From positions 9,206-16,522 of the forward strand of contig DGKH01000069.1 of assembly GCA_002386945.1 (NCBI GenBank): a stretch of DNA of 7,317 nucleotides. The letters are read 5' to 3'. This stretch comes from Proteobacteria bacterium UBA4575 (GTDB taxonomy: Bacteria; Pseudomonadota; Gammaproteobacteria; UBA4575). Positions within the stretch are counted from its first letter, which is position 1; every line of letters begins with the position of its first letter. This document shows, in pieces, positions 1 to 7,317 of this stretch. Both the position numbers and the translations under genes were made by a program. Under the pieces are notes generated by a model. The model saw only the letters and a list, made by a program, of their open reading frames with translations, searched no databases and had not been told where the DNA came from.

Positions 1-447
1 AGCACAACGAAAAAATCATCTAATAGTGCTGCATCCAGCAGTAAAAAGAGCGCCTCATCCAGCACGAAACTGCCGATAGCCAAGGCCCCAGGTTCATGGA
101 GTTGGCCAGTCAAAGGCCGGTTGATCAGTAAATATTCAGCCGATCGTAATGGCATCGATATTGCCGCAAATAATGGCACGCCAGTCAAAGCAGCTGCCTC
201 AGGGCAGGTCGTTTATGCTGGCAACGGGCTACGTGGCTATGGCAATCTGATTATCATCAAACACAACGCCACTTATTTCAGTGCCTATGCGCATAGTCGA
301 AAACTATTGGTAGCTGAAGGTCATAGGGTTAAGCGTGGGCAGAAGATCGCTGAAGTGGGCAGTACCGGCACCAATCGCGACAAACTGCATTTTGAAATCC
401 GTAAAAACGGTGATTCGGTCGATCCTTTGCGTTATTTGCCGCGTTAA
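1..447 (+). CDS. nlpD: NlpD-like LytM-domain murein hydrolase activator, 3' part only
   Basis: The frame is open from base 1 to TAA at 445-447, giving 148 visible residues; the 5' end lies outside the window, so no signal peptide, lipobox or LysM domain can be seen. Visible residues 1-32 are a Ser/Lys/Ala-rich low-complexity linker. From the WSWP motif (33-36) to PLRYLP (142-147) there is a LytM/M23 domain that closely resembles E. coli NlpD as I remember it, including AGNGLRGYGNLIIIKH, YAH, GSTGT and LHFEIR. The active site is degenerate: where active M23 enzymes have H-x3-D there is R49-x3-D53, and the H-x-H motif reads K128-L-H130, while H98 of YAH remains. E. coli NlpD is degenerate in the same way; it does not cut peptidoglycan but activates the amidase AmiC at the division septum. 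I infer the same role here. EnvC is the main alternative, but the C-terminal sequence fits NlpD better. Confidence 0.9.
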   Translation, partial: STTKKSSNSAASSSKKSASSSTKLPIAKAPGSWSWPVKGRLISKYSADRNGIDIAANNGTPVKAAASGQVVYAGNGLRGYGNLIIIKHNATYFSAYAHSRKLLVAEGHRVKRGQKIAEVGSTGTNRDKLHFEIRKNGDSVDPLRYLPR

Positions 448-657
448 AGCACATAAACGCCTCTAAGGCCGTGAATTAACGTCTTTTACCGATCTAATAT
501 GCTATGGCAACCGTTTTGTCTGCTGCTATTCGTCACAGGCTAATGCTTAAATGGTGCTTATAACGTGATTAAAGCAGGAAATTTGAGTCGGAAGTTACTT
601 ATTTATATTGGCGGATTCGCGTATCATATCGCCTTTGTTTTAATGAAGTGCTGACGC
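448..657 (+). promoter_or_regulatory. Intergenic region, presumed promoter region of the alaC-hom-thrC operon
   Basis: These 210 bp separate nlpD from alaC and hold no credible gene. The best single -10-like match is TATAAC at 559-564, but no good -35 sits 16-18 bp upstream. A second candidate pairs TTGTCT (516-521) with GCTAAT (539-544) at 17-bp spacing, each 4 of 6 to consensus. A third pairs TTGAGT (583-588) with TATATT (604-609), with a short 15-bp spacer. A promoter is expected because the gap is long and the downstream genes are packed as an operon. Its exact position is not decided by the sequence. Just after the nlpD stop, 457-472 can form a short bulged hairpin, but it lacks an adjacent T-run and is not a clear terminator. 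Confidence 0.35.
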
Positions 658-1842
658 ATGGACGATTTTCCAAGAATTAAGCTTCTACCACCCTACGTTT
701 TCAATATCGTAAACGAGCGTAAGGCCGAGTTTAGAGCGGCGGGTGAAGATATTATTGATTTTGGCATGGGTAACCCTGACCAAGGTGCGCCCGAGCATAT
801 CAAGAATAAATTAGCTGAAGCGGCGTTGCGTAATGACACGCATCGATATTCTTTATCGCGTGGTATTCCTCGCTTACGAAAATCAATTTGTGATTGGTAT
901 CAGCGCAAATTTGATGTCGCACTAGACCCAGAAGAAGAAGCCATTGTCACTATCGGTTCGAAAGAGGGCTTAGCGCACTTGGCGTTAGCAGTCCTCGGCC
1001 CAGGTGATGCCGTCTTAGTGCCTAATCCTGCCTATCCGATCCATCCCTATGGCTGTGTCATAGCTGGGGCTGAAGTAATCTATGTGCCGGCCCGTGAGGA
1101 CACGGATTTTTTTGCTGAATTGGAAAAGGCGATTAAAAACTCATGGCCTAAGCCAAAGCTACTGATTCTAAATTTCCCTGGCAACCCAACGACAGAATGT
1201 GTTGAGCTAGAATTTTTCGAGCGTGTCATTGCGATAGCGAAAGAACATAAGATCTGGGTTGTTAATGATATTGCCTATGGCGAGATTACCTTCGATGGCT
1301 ATGAGCCACCATCTATTTTGCAGGTCGAAGGCGCACGCGATATTGCGGTAGAGTTTTACTCATTATCAAAAACCTACAACATGCCTGGTTGGCGTGTTGG
1401 CTTCATGTGTGGCAATAAAACCCTGGTTGCAGCTCTAGCGCGCCTCAAATCCTATTTAGATTATGGTATGTTCACGCCGATCCAGATTGCAGCGATTGCG
1501 GCACTCGATGGCCCACAGGATTGTGTCGATGAGATTCGTAATATGTATCAATCTCGCCGTGATGTTTTAGTCGCTGGCTTAAATGAACTCGGTTGGGCTG
1601 TTACGCCACCGAAGGCGACCATGTTCATCTGGGCGAAGATTCCTGACGCCTTCGCCGATATGGGTTCGCTTGATTTTTCCATGCACATGATGGAAGTAGC
1701 GAAGGTTGCAGTATCACCAGGTATAGGCTTTGGTCACTATGGTGACGATCATGTGCGTTTTAGTTTGATTGAGAATGAACACCGCATTAGACAAGCCTTA
1801 CGTGGCATTAAGAAAATGTTTAGACAAACGGATAATGAATGA
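658..1842 (+). CDS. alaC: AlaC-type alanine aminotransferase (PLP-dependent, class I/II)
   Basis: This 394-residue cytosolic PLP enzyme matches E. coli AlaC (YfdZ) along almost its whole length; landmarks are LPPYVFNI (9-17), DFGMGNPD (34-41), SRGIPRLR (67-74), [12 protein letters not shown] (97-108) and SPGIGFG (353-359). AlaC-type enzymes interconvert pyruvate plus glutamate with alanine plus 2-oxoglutarate. Fold-type I aminotransferase residues are visible: N176 in the FPGNP segment, D204 and Y207 in NDIAYGE, the PLP Schiff-base lysine K238 in [12 protein letters not shown], and the carboxylate-binding arginine R367 in HVRF. The ATG at 658 gives an N-terminus a few residues shorter than E. 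coli's; a weak GAAG (645-648) lies 9 nt upstream. It is the first gene of the operon and its TGA overlaps the hom start as ATGA. Close relatives include LL-diaminopimelate and aspartate-type aminotransferases, so the substrate is inferred from similarity. Confidence 0.9.
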   Translation: MDDFPRIKLLPPYVFNIVNERKAEFRAAGEDIIDFGMGNPDQGAPEHIKNKLAEAALRNDTHRYSLSRGIPRLRKSICDWYQRKFDVALDPEEEAIVTIGSKEGLAHLALAVLGPGDAVLVPNPAYPIHPYGCVIAGAEVIYVPAREDTDFFAELEKAIKNSWPKPKLLILNFPGNPTTECVELEFFERVIAIAKEHKIWVVNDIAYGEITFDGYEPPSILQVEGARDIAVEFYSLSKTYNMPGWRVGFMCGNKTLVAALARLKSYLDYGMFTPIQIAAIAALDGPQDCVDEIRNMYQSRRDVLVAGLNELGWAVTPPKATMFIWAKIPDAFADMGSLDFSMHMMEVAKVAVSPGIGFGHYGDDHVRFSLIENEHRIRQALRGIKKMFRQTDNE

Positions 1843-3170
1843 ATAAGCCAGATGAACAGATCAAGCCAGTAAACGTCGGCATACTAGGGCTGGGCACAGT
1901 TGGCGGTGGCACTGCCACGGTCTTGCGCCGTAACGCTGAAGAAATTGCGCGTCGTGCTGGAAGAGAAATTAAACTTCTAGCGGCTAGTGTGCGTGATATC
2001 AATAAGCCACGCGATGTTAATGTAGACGGCATTTTACTGACCGAAGATTCTAACGAGATCGTTAATCACCCCGATATTGATATCGTACTTGAATTGATCG
2101 GTGGCACCGATCTGGCTCGAGATTTAGTACTGCGTGCTATCAGCAATGGCAAGCATGTGGTGACGGCGAATAAAGCCTTAATTGCCTTGCATGGCAATGA
2201 GATATTTCTTGCTGCTCAACGCAAAGGTGTAACAGTGGCCTTTGAAGCAGCTGTTGCAGGTGGTATCCCAATTATTAAGGCGATCCGTGAAGGACTCGCT
2301 GGTAACCAGATTGAATGGCTGGCTGGTATTATTAATGGCACCGGTAATTTTATTCTGACCGAGATGCGTGATAAAGGCCGTGATTTTGATGATGTCTTAG
2401 CCGAAGCACAGGCGTTGGGCTATGCCGAGGCCGACCCGACCTTTGATGTTGAAGGGATTGATGCTGCACATAAGCTAACCATCTTGGCCTCGATTGCCTT
2501 TGGCCTGCCACTACAGTTTGAAAAGGTCTATACCGAAGGGATTTCAGCGATTCAAAAAAGTGACGTAGAGTACGCTGCCGAGCTTGGCTATCGGATTAAA
2601 CATCTAGGGATTGCACGCCGAGTCGAATCTGGTGTTGAGTTGCGAGTACATCCAACGCTGATTCCAGAGCGACGTTTAATCGCTAATGTCGATGGTGTAA
2701 TGAATGCAGTCTTGGTCAATGCCGATGCTGTCGGACCAACGCTGTACTACGGCCCAGGTGCCGGTGCCGAGCCAACCGCATCTGCTGTAGTGGCTGATTT
2801 AGTTGATGTCTGTCGTGCATTTACTAGTGATCCGGGTAATCGGGTACCGCATCTTGCATTCCAACCAGATGCGATCAAAGACTTGACCATATTGCCAATG
2901 TCTGCGGTCAGGACTGCTTTCTATCTACGCCTGCAGGTCAGTAATGAAGCTGGTGTATTAGCCGAAATCACACGTTGTTTTGCCGACTGTAATATCAGCA
3001 TAGAAGCAATCGTACAAAAAGATAAAGAAGACGAACAAGGTTGCGTATCCTTAGTAATGCTCAGCCACGAATGTTTAGAGTCCAATATGCAAATTGCATT
3101 GGATGCCTTGCAAAAATTGGATGCGGTACACGCTGAAATTGTCCGCATCCGTGTAGAATCTTTGGGTTAA
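1839..3170 (+). CDS. hom: Homoserine dehydrogenase, monofunctional with C-terminal ACT domain
   Basis: This cytosolic enzyme reduces L-aspartate 4-semialdehyde to L-homoserine with NAD(P)H, at the branch towards threonine and methionine. The 443-residue protein has the expected order. First is a Rossmann domain with GLGTVG at 17-22 and VTANKALIA at 108-116 (K112). Next is the catalytic/dimerisation domain with [11 protein letters not shown] (163-173) and [16 protein letters not shown] (198-213), whose D208 and K212 correspond in spacing to the catalytic Asp/Lys pair of yeast homoserine dehydrogenase. Last is an ACT domain from about 360 to 437. ACT domains in this family usually carry threonine feedback inhibition, so allosteric control is likely. 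There is no fused aspartokinase, unlike E. coli ThrA and MetL. The start overlaps the alaC stop (ATGA), with a weak GGA at 1830-1832, which suggests translational coupling. Confidence 0.96.
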   Translation: MNKPDEQIKPVNVGILGLGTVGGGTATVLRRNAEEIARRAGREIKLLAASVRDINKPRDVNVDGILLTEDSNEIVNHPDIDIVLELIGGTDLARDLVLRAISNGKHVVTANKALIALHGNEIFLAAQRKGVTVAFEAAVAGGIPIIKAIREGLAGNQIEWLAGIINGTGNFILTEMRDKGRDFDDVLAEAQALGYAEADPTFDVEGIDAAHKLTILASIAFGLPLQFEKVYTEGISAIQKSDVEYAAELGYRIKHLGIARRVESGVELRVHPTLIPERRLIANVDGVMNAVLVNADAVGPTLYYGPGAGAEPTASAVVADLVDVCRAFTSDPGNRVPHLAFQPDAIKDLTILPMSAVRTAFYLRLQVSNEAGVLAEITRCFADCNISIEAIVQKDKEDEQGCVSLVMLSHECLESNMQIALDALQKLDAVHAEIVRIRVESLG

Positions 3171-3173
3171 ATT

Positions 3174-4313
3174 ATGACTACAAACGCAACTGAAAATCGT
3201 TATACCGGGCTTATTAATAATTACATCTCGCGTATGCCAATCGATCCTAATGGCCGCATTATTAGCCTAGGCGAGGGTAATACCCCTCTAATCGAATGCC
3301 ATAACATCGAGTTGTTAAAAAAGCATGATGTGCGCCTGCTGCTCAAGTATGAAGGTCTCAATCCAACCGGCTCATTCAAAGACCGGGGGATGACGATGGC
3401 CGTCACTAAGGCAGTGCAAGATGGCAGCCGTGCGATTATCTGTGCCTCTACCGGTAACACCTCAGCATCGGCTGCTGCCTACGCCTCACGCGCAGGCATC
3501 GCTGCCTTTGTCTTGATTCCTGAAGGTAAGATCGCTATGGGCAAACTAGCGCAAGCGATGATTCAAGGTGCGGTTGTGATTCAAGTCAAAGGTAACTTTG
3601 ATGATGGCATGCGCTTAGTAAAAGAAGTCGCTACCGAAGCGCCAGTAGATATCGTTAACAGTATCAATCCCTATCGGTTACAGGGACAGAAAACAGCCGC
3701 CTTTGAGATTGTTGATGAACTGGGTGTGGCCCCAGATTTTCATTGTCTGCCAGTAGGTAATGCCGGCAATATTACGGCGCATTGGATCGGTTACTCAGAA
3801 TATGCCAATGAATGTACTCAAGCGTGTAGCCTTTGTTCGGGCAGCTGCCAGTTTTTACAAGGCATGAAAAGTGCTAAGCGACCTAAGATGGTCGGTTACC
3901 AAGCAGCAGGTAGTGCTCCGTTTATGCGTGGCGATATGGTCGATGTCCCTGAAACGATTGCAACTGCAATTCGTATCGGTCACCCACAGAGTTGGGGTAA
4001 TGCTTGGAAGGTCAATAAAGAATCAGGTGGTTGGTTTGATGAGTGTAGTGATGATGAAATCTTAGCTGCCCAGCGATTACTAGCAGGCTCTGAGGGTGTC
4101 TTCTGTGAACCCGCATCAGCAACTTCAGTCGCTGGCGCCTTACGTGATATTGAAAGCGGTAAAATTCCTGCTGGCAGCACTGTGGTCTGCACCTTGACTG
4201 GTCATGGTCTGAAAGATCCTGATACCGCTATTAAACAAGCAACCAGTAAATTGATTACGATCGATGCCAAGCTTGCCGATGTAAAGGATGCCATCCTGTC
4301 GAATATGGGATAA
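3174..4313 (+). CDS. thrC: Threonine synthase, short-type, with cysteine-bearing insertion
   Basis: The product converts O-phospho-L-homoserine to L-threonine and phosphate with PLP, the last step of threonine synthesis. Fold-type II landmarks are clear: GEGNTPLI (33-40), [10 protein letters not shown] (63-72) with Schiff-base lysine K69, STGNTSAS (92-99), the phosphate-binding glycine loop PVGNAGNI (193-200), GYQAAGSAP (241-249) and TGHGLKD (342-348). At 379 residues it resembles the short bacterial form rather than the longer ThrC of E. coli or Pseudomonas. Between the glycine loop and GYQAAG it seems to carry about 15 extra residues, including four closely spaced cysteines (C214, C218, C221, C225). 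It starts 3 nt after the hom stop with no good Shine-Dalgarno sequence, so translation probably depends on ribosomes finishing hom. The assignment is secure; only the insertion is unusual. Confidence 0.96.
   Translation: MTTNATENRYTGLINNYISRMPIDPNGRIISLGEGNTPLIECHNIELLKKHDVRLLLKYEGLNPTGSFKDRGMTMAVTKAVQDGSRAIICASTGNTSASAAAYASRAGIAAFVLIPEGKIAMGKLAQAMIQGAVVIQVKGNFDDGMRLVKEVATEAPVDIVNSINPYRLQGQKTAAFEIVDELGVAPDFHCLPVGNAGNITAHWIGYSEYANECTQACSLCSGSCQFLQGMKSAKRPKMVGYQAAGSAPFMRGDMVDVPETIATAIRIGHPQSWGNAWKVNKESGGWFDECSDDEILAAQRLLAGSEGVFCEPASATSVAGALRDIESGKIPAGSTVVCTLTGHGLKDPDTAIKQATSKLITIDAKLADVKDAILSNMG
3813..3848 (+). other. Cysteine cluster within thrC (C-x3-C-x2-C-x3-C)
   Basis: Codons 214-225 of thrC encode four cysteines with spacing C-x3-C-x2-C-x3-C. 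They lie on the loop between the PLP glycine loop (193-200) and GYQAAGSAP (241-249), where short-type threonine synthases as I remember them have a brief linker of the kind YxEYxxxG...PRM. The cluster sits in a continuous reading frame with intact catalytic motifs on both sides, so it is not a frameshift product. Metal binding, an iron-sulfur site or disulfides are possible but undemonstrated. The first three cysteines happen to match the radical-SAM spacing, but the fold is clearly PLP type II. Confidence 0.6.
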
Positions 4314-4319
4314 AGCTTA

Positions 4320-4353
4320 GTCTGCCTCGATTAGACTTCAGTGTGAGGTAGGC
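4320..4353 (+). repeat. Imperfect inverted repeat at the thrC/aat convergent junction
   Basis: On a plus-strand transcript 4320-4328 (GTCTGCCTC) can pair with 4345-4353 (GAGGTAGGC) as a 9-bp stem with two G-U wobbles and a 16-nt loop. It begins 7 nt after the thrC stop and extends into the last codons of aat. No U-run follows, so it is not a standard intrinsic terminator. It could still protect or end the thrC mRNA. On the minus strand the two wobbles become A-C mismatches, so it should not work for aat. A competing 5-bp stem (AGTCT 4319-4323 with AGACT 4333-4337) is also possible. Confidence 0.3.
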
Positions 4354-5085
4354 GAGTCTCTAACCAGTGGGTGACATCCATATCTTGTCCGGGCTGCCAG
4401 GCCTGCGCTGCGACACTCTCATGAGTCGCAGCCTGTAGTAAATCTAAATAGCTTTCGCGTGACATAGTGGATCCACCTAAACTCGTTAGGTGCTCACTCG
4501 ATAGCTGTGTATCGATCAAGACATAATCCCAACTATCTAGATAAGCTGAGAGATACAGTAAGGCGATTTTAGAGCCGCCCGACTGTCGTGAAAACATTGA
4601 TTCCCCCGCGAATAGCTTGCCTAAGGCAATGCCATAGACGCCACCAATCAGCTGTTCCTCGTTGTTCCAAACTTCAATAGAATGCGCTGCCCCTAGTGCA
4701 TGCAGCTCACAATAGGCCTGAATCATCTCCTCTGTGACCCAAGTACCCTGATCGTCAGTCCTAGGTTCTGCACAGGCTCGTATGACCGATTCAAAGGCTT
4801 GGTCATAGCTCACTCTCCAGCCTTTATTAATGACACGTTTCAAGCTGCTATGGGCGATGAATTCACGTGGCCAAAGCACGCCTCGTGGATTAGGTGACCA
4901 CCACAAAATCGGTTGGTCATCGGAATACCAAGGAAAGATACCTTGTTTATAGGCGCGTAAGATGCGAGTAGGTGACAGGTCACCACCAGCCGCCAATAAC
5001 CCTTCTGGGTTACTCAGGGCTTGGCTTGGGTGTGGGAAGGCTGCGTCGGTATTCGCTGGATCTAACCAAGTTAGATCATCGGCAC

Positions 5086-5089
<4 letters not shown>
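4331..5089 (-). CDS. aat: Leucyl/phenylalanyl-tRNA-protein transferase
   Basis: The enzyme transfers Leu or Phe from charged tRNA onto proteins with N-terminal Lys or Arg, marking them for ClpS/ClpAP degradation; it acts in the cytosol. The 252-residue product has the family pattern: FPHPSQAL (18-25), GLLAAGGDLSP (30-40), YKQGIFPWYS (47-56), WWSPNPRGV (63-71), GTWVTEEM (115-122), GGVYG (149-153), GESMFS (162-167) and LIDTQ (191-195). E163 and D193 correspond, with the same 30-residue spacing, to E156 and D186 of E. coli Aat, which are implicated in catalysis. The length is normal for the family. The ATG overlaps the stop of the preceding gene as ATGA, with GAGG (complement of 5094-5097) just upstream. 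In many gammaproteobacteria arginyltransferase (ate/bpt) and infA follow aat; here the next gene is convergent thrC, so aat appears to end the operon. Confidence 0.96.

Positions 5090-7317
<2,228 letters not shown>

Noticed and set aside
457..487. Possible terminator after nlpD: a short stem at 457-472 and TTTT at 483-486
   Set aside because: The stem is only about 6 bp with a bulge, and the T-run is about ten bases away from it, so it does not fit an intrinsic terminator.
499..563. Two tiny frames in the nlpD-alaC gap: ATG at 499 (14 codons, hydrophobic) and ATG at 504 (19 codons)
   Set aside because: Neither has a Shine-Dalgarno sequence, and neither has a run of regulatory Ala or Thr codons like an attenuator leader peptide.
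1820..2032. Antisense open frame across the alaC/hom junction, and similar ones at 2921-3148, 3221-3460, 3980-4192 and 4700-4897
   Set aside because: All are shadows of the conserved genes with no start signals or recognisable sequence.
3813..3834. Radical-SAM-like C-x3-C-x2-C spacing in thrC
   Set aside because: The surrounding fold is plainly PLP-dependent threonine synthase with no TIM-barrel SAM motifs; the spacing match is most likely coincidental.
3871..4065. Open frame of 64 codons on the plus strand inside thrC
   Set aside because: It lies wholly within thrC in another frame, has no ribosome binding site, and its translation resembles no family. The thrC frame has clear motifs here.

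Overview
The window looks like chromosomal housekeeping DNA from a gammaproteobacterium. Three things point there: an NlpD-type LytM domain very close to the enterobacterial protein, a monofunctional ACT-domain homoserine dehydrogenase, and the pairing of trxB with aat. Genus cannot be fixed from the sequence. I see no mobile element, CRISPR array, rRNA, tRNA or prophage gene. Base composition looks even throughout by eye; I did not count it.

Left part, plus strand. Positions 1-447 are the 3' end of an nlpD-like gene (amidase activator for daughter-cell separation). A 210-bp gap follows. Then comes a tight three-gene operon, alaC-hom-thrC (658-4313): an AlaC-type alanine aminotransferase, homoserine dehydrogenase and threonine synthase. 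Hom makes homoserine and ThrC turns phosphohomoserine into threonine. The homoserine kinase needed between them is not in the window. The junctions are a 4-bp ATGA overlap (alaC/hom) and a 3-bp gap (hom/thrC).

Right part, minus strand, converging on thrC. The order in transcription is trxB (7207-6245), a DUF482/FemAB-like acetyltransferase-fold protein (6282-5086) and aat (5089-4331). These genes also overlap: about 38 bp at trxB/DUF482 if the upstream ATG is used, and 4 bp (ATGA) at DUF482/aat. TrxB is the cytosolic thioredoxin reductase. Aat is the leucyl/phenylalanyl-tRNA-protein transferase of the N-degron pathway. The middle gene has no established biochemical role. The thrC and aat stop codons are only 17 bp apart. 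Positions 7208-7317 are a non-coding upstream region.

The region is mostly ordinary. The best points for a second look are a cysteine cluster (C-x3-C-x2-C-x3-C) in what appears to be an insertion in threonine synthase, the absence of rpoS after nlpD, and the tightly coupled trxB-DUF482-aat unit. I found no convincing undescribed system.
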